DNA of 64,000 bases, taken from Circinella umbellata. Its lineage: Eukaryota; Mucoromycota; Mucoromycetes; Mucorales; Lichtheimiaceae. Positions 1-10,690 of this stretch are shown in pieces (positions within the stretch are counted from its first letter, which is position 1; every line of letters begins with the position of its first letter). The notes below the pieces were generated by a model that was given only the letters and a program-made list of their open reading frames with translations, did no database searches and was not told the origin of the DNA. The position numbers and the translations under genes are program-made. Location of the stretch: NCBI GenBank assembly GCA_025093555.1, contig JAIWNF010000015.1:682001-746000 (forward strand), given 5' to 3'.

Positions 1-907
1 AATTTAGTGTTACTACGTAGAGATTATTAGAGAAGCACCCGATATCTAGAACGAGAAAAATAGAAGACTCCCTAAACTATTAGAGTGACCACATTGCAAA
101 AACACCTGTTTATGAATATGGAATTATGAGCATGTAATCCCTATTTAATCTATATATAAGATCATTAGCTATACCATATTAGATATCGCAATATTCCTAC
201 ACTTTTTTTTTGTGTTATTTAAAGCAAACTTTATTGAGGAGGAAACCGAGTGTTTGATTTATTTGACTGAGAATTTTTATATTATTGTAATTCTACTCAT
301 GATTTATCATAATACGTACGAATATAAAGTTATATAATAAGCTAACTTAACGAGCAAGAATATCACATGTATCCATCCTATTACCAAAGTTTTACTAACT
401 GGTTTTAATAAGCTGGAATTATTTTTATTATAATTGGGTGAATTATATTTCTTTATTTACAAAAGATATTAATAAGTCTTAACTATATTATGTATTTATA
501 TAACCCATTGTTATTATATACTCATAAGTTACGTATTAAAAATAGTATTGAAATCGTTTACTGTTGAACTATTACCATCTTAATAAATGAACACCCTCCA
601 TTATTCTAATAATAATACCTCAATTTAAGCCGAGCACAATGGATGAAACCCTCATTCAATAGCAAGTTATATTATACCGAAATTGAACCAATATATAGAA
701 AAGAGAGTTATATCTTGTCTAATATTATGTAATGACACTCGTAGTATATTAATGACAAATAAATAAAAGTTTTTTATTGGCCAGTAGTTTATATAAAATA
801 AAATAAAATAAAAGAAGAGAAAAGATATTGCTATTGAACGATTGAACTATAAATAATATCATTTAACTTGCAAACAGAAAAGAAAGAATTGATCAATTAA
901 CAAAACA
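1..907. other. AT-rich intergenic sequence
   Basis: No long open frame and no recognisable RNA gene. The stretch ends with a plausible promoter for the small ORF at 908: a TATAAATAAT box near 848-857, about 55 bases before the ATG. Confidence 0.5.
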
Positions 908-1036
908 ATGGGCTGGGTAAAACGATTAAATATATTAGCTTCCTGTCACCGATTGTTTCACAAAGCAACCCCGAAAAAGCACGGACCCCCCCTTGTAGAA
1001 TCATCCACATCTTTAAAACTCTCCTTCTTGTTCTAA
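908..1036 (+). CDS. Possible small protein, 42 residues
   Basis: An ATG in an ACAAAACAATGG context opens a frame of 42 codons to TAA. The product starts MGWVKRLNILASCHRLF and is basic in its first half, then Pro/Ser-rich. It is locally richer in G+C than the surrounding AT-rich DNA, and a TATA-like box lies about 55 bases upstream, both of which favour a real gene. It could also be the first exon of a longer gene, but I found no convincing continuation. I do not recognise the product and no domain is visible; a chance ORF cannot be excluded. Confidence 0.3.
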   Translation: MGWVKRLNILASCHRLFHKATPKKHGPPLVESSTSLKLSFLF

Positions 1037-3036
1037 ATAAAAGAATATATATTTTTGTGATTCGTTATAACGAATATAAGTAATTAGTTTTTTTTTATGT
1101 TCGTTCATGAATTGATCTAACTTAGTTTTTCAATTAATTTTTGTAGGTTTTTTTTTTCTTCCAAGTAAAAGAGTAAAGAGAAATACGTAAAAATATTTAT
1201 AATTTACGATTTTAAATATGGAACATATATACAAAGTGTATATAATTAATACTGCTTATGTATGTAAAAGCTTTACTAGTGGTGTATGATACTATATATA
1301 TATATATATATATATATAATGTTACATACCGCATTTGGATGAGTTTGTATTGAATCAAAATCAAGAGGATTAAGGAAATTTCGAATAAAAAAGATTTGAG
1401 GGTGGAATTTTTATAACCCACAAAGTTGTCAATTGATAAAATAACAGAAAAAATAAACTAAAAGAGAGATGGTAATAAAGCAGTGAGGAACCCGACATCA
1501 GATTTAGATATGAGTTTCTGTTCAATTTACGTTGTATTGTAGTTACGTATTCCGAAAATACCATTTTTTACTTTTTGTAACAAATAATTTTCGCAGCTGT
1601 ACCAAAGCGTGAGTAACAAAAGTCACTCTTTCCTTTGACAACATCATATCACACTATGAGGTAAAAATTCTTATCATTATTACTACGTTCGTATAGTTCC
1701 AAATTTCTGTCGCTGGTGGAATCAACATACTATATTACCGATGTAATAATGTAAGAAAATAATTATCTATTGAAAAAAAAAAGCCATATTTAATTAATCA
1801 TGCTCATTGATCAGCATCATTGACTTGTTAGAAACGTGTAAGATGTTTTGAGCTATTGAAACACCTTGTGTTATTAATTATTATGCTGTGCGTCAATTCA
1901 TTTACTCTTCTACTTTTGTCGTCCGCAATGGACATCTATTGGAATGAATTTCTATCTATACTATGTATAAAGCTCTACAACAACAATGTTACAGAGAGTT
2001 GTATCTTGCCTGGTTTTCATACATAAATCATAATTGTAGGACTACTAATTAAGTTTATTATAGTAATGGCATAGCAACTAATGGATGATATACCCGGGAC
2101 AAATGATTTTTGGTAATATTATATCATTATGTAGATAATCGTTTTATTCTTGCAACTTTTCATCCTGTAGCTGCTGTTGTATTAAATCAAGCTACGTGCT
2201 GATCGATAATTCCAATTGAAATTCCTAGTACGTACGTACGTCGTACAGTAACCCTACTGGGATAAAATAGATAATCTTGGTTCCCTCCCATCTTTCTTTA
2301 TAATTTTTCGTTCCTTTACTTCGCCTCTCTTTCCCTTTTTCGTGTACTACATAATTTCTTATAAAAAATGACATTTTACGCAGTACTGCTGTACAAAAAA
2401 TAACAACCATTGAAACTAATTAGCATTGTATTATGAAAGTAAAATAGAATAGCACTTTTATTTAATAACTTGGATTTCCTATTTATTAATACATATAATA
2501 TTCTGTGAAATATTTCTTTTTAAATAGAATATCAGTCGCAGTTATGAATTCAACATGAGTCGTTATTAAAAACATTAATAATTCATGCTTGTTTCACATT
2601 GTTCTTTTTCTTGAAAGTCAACCAATGAAAATGAATGTATAATTTAAAAATAGTAATTGACCAATCATCTCTCTCCAAATCAAGTCAGTCACTTGCGACT
2701 GCGGATAAAGAACGATCGAGAAAGGATATTATGAACAATTTTAAAAAAGTTCTTATATAAAATCAATCATCAAGAATTATTCATTATAATGAGTAAAAAA
2801 AATGCTTATTAATAATGATGAAAAAATAGGTTTTGGTTATGAATCAAAACTTTTTAACTGAAACACCTCGAAAACTTTTGGGTTTAGCAAAAGAAAATGA
2901 GCGATTTAAGAAGAGTTGTGTGACTCGATATTATTACCGGAGTATAAAAAGCAATTCCATGGTGTTCTTTTGGTTCTCTTTTTCGATCGCTTTTTTTTTT
3001 TTTTTTTCGTTAAAACTAAATTATCTTTTTTAAAAC
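1037..3036. other. Intergenic region upstream of MBF1
   Basis: AT-rich, with a (TA)n run near 1292-1318 and homopolymer tracts. Only short chance frames are present. The MBF1-proximal end has CCAAT-like motifs (about 2622 and 2660) and TATAAAAAG at about 2943, roughly 95 bases before the MBF1 ATG. This is a reasonable core promoter. Confidence 0.4.
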
Positions 3037-3938
3037 ATGTCTGGTGAGTACCATCAATATAATAATATGAAGCGATGAAATAAATATATTAAAAAATATA
3101 TATATATGAATTGATAGACTGGGATTCCGTTACCGTTATTCGTAAGCGTGCTACTGATCGTGCAAAGGTCACTCGTAGTGAAAGTGCCGTTAACTCTGCC
3201 AGAAGAGTAAGTAAATAGGGGGGGGATGGATTTGTTACAACTAGTATTTACTTGTTCAGTTTTTTAAGAATAAAGAGGAAAGGAGAATATGTATATTTAC
3301 GTTCAATTTATAAACTAATTCATTTTATTTTTTTAAATTAGGCTGGTGCTGCCATTGCCACTGAAAAGAAGAGTAAGTTTAAATATTAATAATAATATTT
3401 TTTTTACTGCGAGATTTTTGTATGTGATAGTTACTTATCTGATTATTATTATTTATTTGTTATTATTAGCTTTGACCAATGCTGGCCATGCTAACCGTGA
3501 CCATCAACGTATTGCCAAACTTGATCGTGACAATGATGTTGCTCCTCCACCTAAGGTAGATGTTTCTGTTGGACGTGCTATTGCAAAGGGACGTCAAGAT
3601 AAGGCTATCACTCAAAAGGATTTGGCTCAAAAGATCAACGAAAAGCCTCAAGTGGTATGTGTAGTACAAAATATACATATATATATATATATATATATGT
3701 CAAAGAAGAATGGAAGATTATAAAAGAAAAAAAAATATTTGTTATGGATCGACCAAAAGAAAAGATATAAAAACTCAATTGTGAATATTTTATATATATA
3801 ATTATATAGGTTAACGAATATGAATCTGGTAAAGCCATTCCTAACCAACAAGTTTTAGGCAAGTTGGAACGTGCCTTGGGTGTCAAATTGAGAGGCAAGA
3901 ACATTGGTGAACCTCTCACTTTTGGCAAGAAGAAGTAG
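3037..3938 (+). CDS. MBF1: Multiprotein-bridging factor 1, transcriptional co-activator
   Basis: Exons 3037-3043, 3118-3206, 3342-3372, 3470-3654 and 3810-3938 join in frame to 146 residues, the usual MBF1 length. The protein begins [13 protein letters not shown], followed by the basic N-terminal MBF1 domain ([20 protein letters not shown]). From about residue 80 there is a Cro/C1-type helix-turn-helix ([20 protein letters not shown], then [20 protein letters not shown]), and it ends in the typical GKKK tail. MBF1 bridges bZIP activators such as Gcn4 to TBP in the nucleus. It also associates with stalled or collided ribosomes and suppresses frameshifting in yeast. The first exon is only 7 bases (ATGTCTG), so the start rests on GTGAGT...GATAG splicing restoring MSDWDS; all other junctions have GT/AG ends and keep frame. 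Introns are 74, 135, 97 and 155 bases. Confidence 0.95.
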
Positions 3939-5142
3939 AAGGAAGCTTTTTTTTTTAAAAAAAAAAACATCTAGATATATATACAATGCTTTTCAAAGTG
4001 TGGTTTTTTTTTTAAAAAAAAAAAGGAAGGATATATCTTTTTCAAGTTGTTTTGGATCCAGGATATAGATTCATTTATACCTTATTTTTTTTTCCCGGGT
4101 CTCTTTTATCTTTTTATTCAAACTTTAGATAAAAAAAAAAAACGTGATGTATATGGAAACTTACGCAATACAAAAAAACAAAAATACAAAAATTAACTCC
4201 ACATTACATCCTTTTACACCCTTCCTACCTCTCCTTTTTTGAAAATTCCACACAACCTTTTTTATGTACAAACCTTTTTTTTTATATATATTAAATACAA
4301 AAAAAAATTTACATTTTTTTTTTATCACGTTACATTCCCTACCAAGTAAGCTGCGGATACTTTTTTTTTTATGATGGTTTGTCATTTGCATAACTGATAT
4401 TAAATTGGGGGGGGGATAAATGTGTGTAACTAACCATTAAGTTACTGCGCCAATAACCCTCCCTGCTTCTAGCATTGTTCTAATTTTCATTTAATTGAAT
4501 TTGTTGCTACGTAACATTTTTGTCATAAAACAATTTCATTTCACCACGCAACAGTTTGGAATCAAAGAGAGGTTTAGCACCACGGAACAATATCTGAATA
4601 TCCTAATAACAGCATTTCAACCAACAATAAATATAGAATGAACAAAAACGTCAAATAAAGAATGATACATACAGGGCAATTCTTAGCAAACTCCAGATCC
4701 AGATCTTGTGTTAAAACACGGTATCGACTGCTCACGTTTATTCAAAATTAGTCATTGGTGCAACCCTATAGACGCAGAATGAAAAGCGAAACAAAACATA
4801 ATTATGCGTCCATGATGATGAATTTCCTCTTTCCACTGTTCGCGCTTATATTTTTACGTTCTTATTTTGTGTCATTTTTTTTTTTTTTGGCGTTTTATTT
4901 ATATATACGTAATTATACACCAGCCTTTATTTTATTAAAAAGCTATCTATAAAACAAAAAAAAAACGATTATGCTTTGATTCATTCAAGATAATCACTCT
5001 TGTTTATTCTTTTAATAGCTTCAATTATTCTGGAGGTAAACGGGTCCTTCTCACCCCAACATGTCTCTTCGAACATCCTATTCTAATAACAATAGTAAGT
5101 TCAAGAACATCGATGTAAGGCACATCTTATACTTACTTTGCT
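3939..5142. other. Intergenic, with two poly-T/poly-A palindromes after MBF1
   Basis: Two perfect homopolymer hairpins, T10A11 (3947-3967) and T10A11 (4004-4024), follow the MBF1 stop at once. The rest is AT-rich with many T or A runs and no convincing gene. A possible two-exon mini-ORF from 5060 was considered and not called. Confidence 0.45.
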
Positions 5143-5670
5143 TGGGGTGCGATTTTTTTTCAGGTGAAATTGAGGATTCATGCTGTTCAGTCGCCGATTA
5201 ATTTGAGAAGAATAAACAGTCAGTATAAGGAAAAACAGTCGGTTTTTTATACATGTTTTTTTTATGTGATTTTTTTTACATCTTCTGCATAAAAAACCAC
5301 TTCGTCATTTTTTTGTATAGATTATTCACCATATATTTTGTATAAAAAATTACTTAGTCATGTTTTGTAAGAATATTTACTATATATTTTGTATAAAAAA
5401 TCACCAAGTCATTTTTTCTGTATAGATTTTCGCTCTGCGTTTTGTATAGAAGATATCACAAATATCATTATTTATAACTACTCAACAATAACTTAGCCTT
5501 TTTTATTGATATTTGGATTTATATGATGTGATAGACATATACTATACATAGGTTTCTCTTCACATCTGGAATAAATGTAAAAAAAATCACATAAAAAAAA
5601 TATGTGGCTAGGCACATAAAAAATCCAAATTTCACCTGAAAAAACACGGCACCCCTTTGCTTGACTTTCA
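5143..5670. repeat. Degenerate inverted repeat enclosing a tandem repeat
   Basis: The segment at 5143-5285 (GGGGTGCG, then TTTTTTTTCAGGTGAAATT, then TTTTTTTTATGTGATTTTTTTTACAT in pieces) recurs in reverse complement at about 5575-5670, in the same order. The arms are roughly 100-140 bases and imperfect. Between them lie about three copies of a 60-65 base unit (feature 5288-5455). It looks like a decayed fold-back element or MITE; I see no target-site duplication. Confidence 0.45.
5288..5455. repeat. Imperfect tandem repeat, about 62-base period
   Basis: Roughly two and a half to three units, each containing ATTTTGTATAAAAAATYAC, then AGTCAT, then TTTTGTATAGATT. The units differ by substitutions and small indels. 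Confidence 0.55.
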
Positions 5671-6002
5671 ACCAAAGCTCCTCTAATATTAGATTGATAT
5701 GGAGCAAGATGAATGTACTTGTAGCCACGTCGAGAAACTGACTGATTTGTATGGGTGGGATGCGTTGACGACCATTACCAAACAGCATCCTCTTTCACAT
5801 TATTCTCATCCATGATATTCATGATCTTGTTGAAAAATGCGATGAAATGTTCTATAGGTGTTCGAATGGAAACATTTAGCATAATGGGCACCATCACTTC
5901 GTTTTCGGGTCTTACTGATTTGTACGGGCGGATACCTTTTGGTATTTCAGTACTCCAAACAGAGTAATTTATTTTTTGATGGTAATAGTCGGACGACAGC
6001 AT
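5519..6002 (-). pseudogene. Unrecognised decayed coding fragment
   Basis: Two overlapping minus-strand frames run from 6002 to 5519. The upstream one has non-biased composition and a protein-like stretch (RPENEVMVPIMLNVSIRTPI, then EHFIAFFNKIMNIMDENNVK). The downstream one continues in another frame and runs into the inverted repeat at 5575-5670. It reads like an old retroelement or gene-family fragment, but I cannot name the family. No start, intron structure or conserved motif supports a functional gene. Confidence 0.3.
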
Positions 6003-6695
6003 TGCAGAATGGATCGGATTATTCCATCAAACATTACTTACTATAAAAGGTTCCTTGCAGTACTGTTTATTTTACAGTTGAATTTGGTGATTCGTACATC
6101 TTTTTTTTTTTTTACTCGAACAGGTTGGAGCTTTAACATTTTCAAATATTCTTACGTACATACAGAAATGAATTGGAAATATATATTTAAGTAATTGCTA
6201 TGAGTGATATACTCGAGAATCATGTATAGGAGCTTTTTATATCTTATCTTTTATTTGTTTGTGGTTTTTTTGGTGTTTTGAGTTTTTTTTTTAAAAAATA
6301 ACGGAGTTTTGAAAAATCTGGAGCATCTAATTACTAAGCAGATCACTGAAAGAACTGGGACGAAGTAATTCGAATTGAGAATGCTTACAAATTGAAGTGA
6401 CATGATACGTATTTACTAAAGTTATTGTTACTAGTGATCGAAACAAAGATATATAAAAGAGCTCGCAATTTTTGTGACAATAATTAATATCAAAAACAAA
6501 AAAACAAAATAATCTTTAGCAATAATAGACTATGTGAGTTTTAGTATCATTATTTTTTTTCTTTGTATGTTGGATCTTTTTATTGCTTGTTTCTACTTTT
6601 ATTTTTATCTGTGACAGCAATAACTTGTTTTCTCGCATAATTATTAATATTAAAACTTCATTATATCCGATTGTAGACGTAAAATAGAAATTAAT
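6003..6695. other. Intergenic upstream of the MBL-fold gene
   Basis: AT-rich, with T-runs at 6101-6112 and 6280-6300. No gene is seen. It presumably contains the promoter of the hydrolase that starts at 6696. Confidence 0.35.
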
Positions 6696-7496
6696 ATGAC
6701 TACATTCAAGAGCCAAGTATTTATGACTCATATCGGTACCGCAACAACACTTATTGAAGTTAATGGTATCACTTTTCTAACTGACCCCGTATTCTGTGAT
6801 GCTGGTTCAGAGTACCGTTTTCTTGATACCACTCTCACACAAACTGATGGACCTGCGGTGAAAATTGGTGAGCTTCCTCCGATTGACGCTGTTCTATTGT
6901 CTCACGAAGATCATGAAGACAATCTTGATGATATGGGTCGACGCCTTCTTGATGGTCGCCGTGTAATTACTACGTTGGATGGTGCCAAGAATCTTCGACC
7001 TCGACCTGGTGTCCGCGGGATTCAACCCTGGGAAACACTACCTCTCAATATTGGTGAAAAATCATTCAGTATAACAGGAGTACCTTGCCAACATGTACCA
7101 GGTAATGAGTGTACTGGCTTCATTGTGGAGTCTCCTACTTTTGGAACGTCAGCGGATGGTAAACCCAATGTTATATATATTTCTGGTGACACCATATATT
7201 TTAAAGAGTTGGTATCGATCCGGGAAAAGTATCACGTATCTCTTGCTATTATTCATCTTGGTGTGGCCAAGGTCCCACTTCCTGGCCATGAAGGATTAGT
7301 TCAAGTTACAATGGGTGGAAGTGACGCTGCCAAACTCGTTCGTGAACTAGGTGCTGATGTATTGGTGCCTGTTCACTTTGACTCATGGTTGCACTTTACC
7401 GAGCATCGAGACGATTTACACAAAGTATTTGAAGAAGAAAACATTCTGGACAAAGTTTGTTGGCTTACCCCTGGTGAATCTAAGCAAGTTATCTAG
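6696..7496 (+). CDS. Metallo-beta-lactamase-fold hydrolase, UlaG/UPF0173-like
   Basis: An intronless frame of 266 residues with good codon structure. The N-terminal strand pattern (THIGTATTLIEVNGITFLTD) and the metal-binding motif SHEDHEDN at about residues 69-76 (His70, Asp72, His73) are those of the UlaG-like branch of the metallo-beta-lactamase superfamily. Further ligands are plausible at the GDT motif (YISGDTIYF) and near the C terminus (VPVHFDSWLHF). The last His of the classical HxHxDH motif is replaced by Asn here, which I recall from other fungal members. Family members hydrolyse lactones, phosphodiesters or amides; the substrate cannot be read from the sequence. There is no signal peptide, so it is probably cytosolic. 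The ATG follows an AAATTAAT leader and the frame ends in TAG at 7494-7496. Confidence 0.85.
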   Translation: MTTFKSQVFMTHIGTATTLIEVNGITFLTDPVFCDAGSEYRFLDTTLTQTDGPAVKIGELPPIDAVLLSHEDHEDNLDDMGRRLLDGRRVITTLDGAKNLRPRPGVRGIQPWETLPLNIGEKSFSITGVPCQHVPGNECTGFIVESPTFGTSADGKPNVIYISGDTIYFKELVSIREKYHVSLAIIHLGVAKVPLPGHEGLVQVTMGGSDAAKLVRELGADVLVPVHFDSWLHFTEHRDDLHKVFEEENILDKVCWLTPGESKQVI

Positions 7497-8361
7497 ACAA
7501 TTAAATATTCTAACAGTCAGACTACTAGTTTATAGTTTTTTTTTTTTTTTGCAAAGTAAATGTATATTTTATTTAATATCATAATAATAATTGACTTTGA
7601 GGCTATAATTATCAAGCAAAACGTAAAAAAAATTACACTATTTATGATATATGACGGGGTGTTGTATATATTTGCTAAATGAGCAAAAATGTCTGCTTTT
7701 TTTGTTGTAATAAGTTTATTCTGGGACACACTATATATTAAAACTTAAATGTATAAAATAATAATAATAATTTATGAATAAAACTATATGCAATAATATA
7801 CAATTCTACATTATTTTGAATCTAAAAACTTGCATAGTGTGTAAACAGCACATTATGAAATATAACTGTCCAATAATGAGAGTACTTACAGAAGGTTCAA
7901 TGAATAAGATATCAAAAACAATGTATTTTCATTGATTAATATATTATACGTAAAACAATAACTGTTACATCATAATGATAATCATTTTTCTTTTATATCT
8001 TCGTTTTTCATACTTAATGTATATTTTTATTTGTTACTCGATGCGTTCACCCCCCTTACATTGTTTTATTATTTACGTATTATTTTACTTAGATGTCACC
8101 TACTTTTTCCATGACTACTTCAGCTAAACTTTTTTCCTATTAAATATTCTTTTTATATATAGTCTCAATGTTCTTTAAACCTGTTTTTATATTTTTTATC
8201 CTTTTGTACTCTAAGGAAGTGGGTACATGAGTATAGATTAATGTCACTTAGTCTTCCATAATAAATAAACAATTTTTTTAACTGTATTTTTATTTATGAG
8301 GCTTTGATTATATCGCAAAAAACAAGTACGAAGGTAGAATAAGATTTTGTAACAAAAATAA
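7497..8361. other. Intergenic, AT-rich
   Basis: 3' region of the hydrolase gene (T13 run at about 7538) and the flank of the transposase gene. No gene is seen, and I could not find terminal inverted repeats for the neighbouring transposase here. Confidence 0.35.
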
Positions 8362-10009
8362 TTAAAGGTTATCTTCTCGAGCAACACAACGATCAAAAAA
8401 GGTTTTTGAGTGATTAATCCAGGCTCCGAAATCATTTGTTGTAACTGTCGATATTGCTGTTGTCAACCGTCGCTCCATATCATCAATATTATCTTCCTCC
8501 TCCTCCTCTTCTTCTTCCTCAACTCCAGTTTCAATTTCCACTTCGTTTTGTTCAGTTGGATGATAATCAACCTGACGAAACAAGATTTTAATTTTAGAGA
8601 AAAACTCTTCGATTGGATTGAGAAAGGGGGAATAACGAGGTAAAAAAAAAAAGAAATTATAACCTCGTTCTTTTACCATTTCGTCAAGATATGCTGCTTT
8701 ATGAATTGGTGCATTATCATATATAGGATTCCACCCTTGAAGTGCCACGTTTCTTTCGTCAAGTTTATTCATCACCAGACCCAGAAATGCATAAAAATCT
8801 CTTGTCTTTGTACCTCCCTTGTTAGTCTTGACACAAAGCTCGACAATTCCAGTGTGACAAATAGCAGCAATAATTGTTTTAGATTGTGTACGTAGCTGAG
8901 GAACTTTAACGTGTGCAACCTCGCCAGCTGGAGCCCAAGCGTAGTTTCTTCGCAGAGAAGCACATACTGATGCTTCATCAATGAACACACAATTGTGACC
9001 ATACTTTGCCATCCCACTTTGGATATACTCTTCAATGAATGTCTTTCGTATATCTTTCGTTTCATCATTTGTTCGACGTTCTGCGTATGGATGAGCACGC
9101 TTGATTGTGACAACACATTTGTTGACAAGATGTCGATAAATAGTAGACGGATTTAAAAGTACTTGATATTGTAAAAAAAATAAACACGCCGAATTTGCTC
9201 TAAGGTCAATGTGTTTTGCTCTAATATCGTTTTTTCAAGAAATTTACTTCCATCAGATGTTATTTTGTTACAGACACGACCTTTCTTTTTCATTGGAGCT
9301 GCATTGCTGCCATTTCTATTTTCATAGCGATAATAATGAAGTTTAACAGTAGATTCTGGGATATCAAGTACTGCGATCTTTGCAAATGACCACCCATATG
9401 CACGTAATTCAAGGGAACGTTGTTTCTTGCTTGCTTGGTTATTATATATTCTATATGGCTTCTTACTGACACGATCATCACGCTTTGTCCTTGCAAAATA
9501 GGGAATAGTTGATCTTGAGTCACCAATAGATGCAGTTGGAACAATAGATCGCAATTGCGGCTCTTCGTCATCAGAACTCACAATTGTTTCATTGTCGTCA
9601 TCAGTGCTGCTTTCTGTATAATCTACATCCTGGACAAGGCGAGCTGGATCAACAGGAAACTCAAAATAATAATCTTGGGGCTCCTCGTCAAAATCTTCTT
9701 CTTGTACAATGACTACTTCTGGCTCTTCCATGATGATGATATCTTCTTCTGATACGGAGGTTACAGATGCTATATATATGTACATTTATATTAAATTACA
9801 AGAGAAATGAAATGTCTAACTGGGTTGAGTCAATATAATGTACCTGTTGTTTCATTTTCATTAGTGTTTATTTGCAAATTTTCCATAGCCTTTCTCATCA
9901 GTTTACGTGATTTTCTAATTCCAACTGCAGGTGGCGAGTTAGAACGTGTTCTTCGTTTTCCTATATTACGCGATGTTGAGTTGGATCCTTTTCTGTTGAA
10001 TGTTGACAT
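8362..10009 (-). pseudogene. Tc1/mariner-IS630 (DDE_3) transposase, one frameshift
   Basis: Minus strand: exon 1 is 10009-9844 (starts MSTFNRKGSNSTSR, basic), a 74-base intron is 9843-9770, and exon 2 is 9769-8362. An acidic low-complexity segment comes first, then a helix-turn-helix-like DNA-binding part (SLELRAYGWSFAKIAVLDIP), then the DDE core: FIDEASV, IYDNAPIHK and YSPFLNPIEEFF, with about 35 residues between the second D and the E. A Glu run (eight or nine residues) sits near the C terminus. The frame breaks once, at the A8 run at 9173-9180: one missing base there separates the upstream part (ending ...LEQIRRVYFF) from the downstream part (LLNPSTIYRHLVNK). Otherwise the gene is complete, about 524 residues. 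A homopolymer sequencing error would also explain the break. I found no terminal inverted repeats. Confidence 0.8.
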
Positions 10010-10690
10010 TTTAATTTTGGAAGTTTGAATGTAAAACAAAGACTATTATTTATTAAAAGCAAAACAAGTATAATGTGTTTGAAGCAGAAGAAGTCCTTAT
10101 ATACTGTAATTGTTGAATATAAATAAAAGCGCAGCAAGTAAACATAAACAACTACAGATGCTGTATATAACTTTTATTTATTACAGTTGAATGTTTAATT
10201 TTTTACATATGTTTATTGTGTAATACTAAATAATGAATCTTTAAATGTGTTTGTTGTTTGAGGACTCAAATTAAAATGGTGATGAAGATGGCCGTTTAAG
10301 TTCTGCTTATTATCTGGAATTGTATTACGAAAATAGTAAACAACTAATTATCATATAATAAACAGCAAATGAAATCTTACATGATTCCAAATTTAAGTGT
10401 AAACGGGCAAACTTTTTAGCTAAAATTACAAGTTAAGTAAAGTTTACTCATCATTGAAAAATAAGACCTCTCACAAACGAAAAACTCTGCTCCTTAAAAT
10501 TGTAAAACCAATACACTCATGGTCGAAAAACTCCATAGTTCATCTTTTCATTCTCTATGAAAATTCCCGCTCTCCATCTTATTTTGCATAACTAAAAACC
10601 TTTGCCTTCATTACTGCAAAAAATGATTTTTTATAATTGGAAAACCTTTCTTTCATAATTGAAAAATATTATTTATCATAATTTTTTTTA
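10010..10690. other. AT-rich flank between two transposons
   Basis: No ORF or recognised repeat. It ends with TTTTTA at 10685-10690, which is the left target duplication of the next element. Confidence 0.4.

Noticed and set aside
4161..4391. 76-codon minus-strand Lys/Phe-rich frame after MBF1
   Set aside because: Made of homopolymer A/T runs; no protein-like blocks.
5060..5196. Two-exon mini-ORF starting MSLRTSYSNNN
   Set aside because: Splice signals are fair, but the second exon lies in a degenerate inverted repeat and gives only about 23 residues with no recognisable feature.
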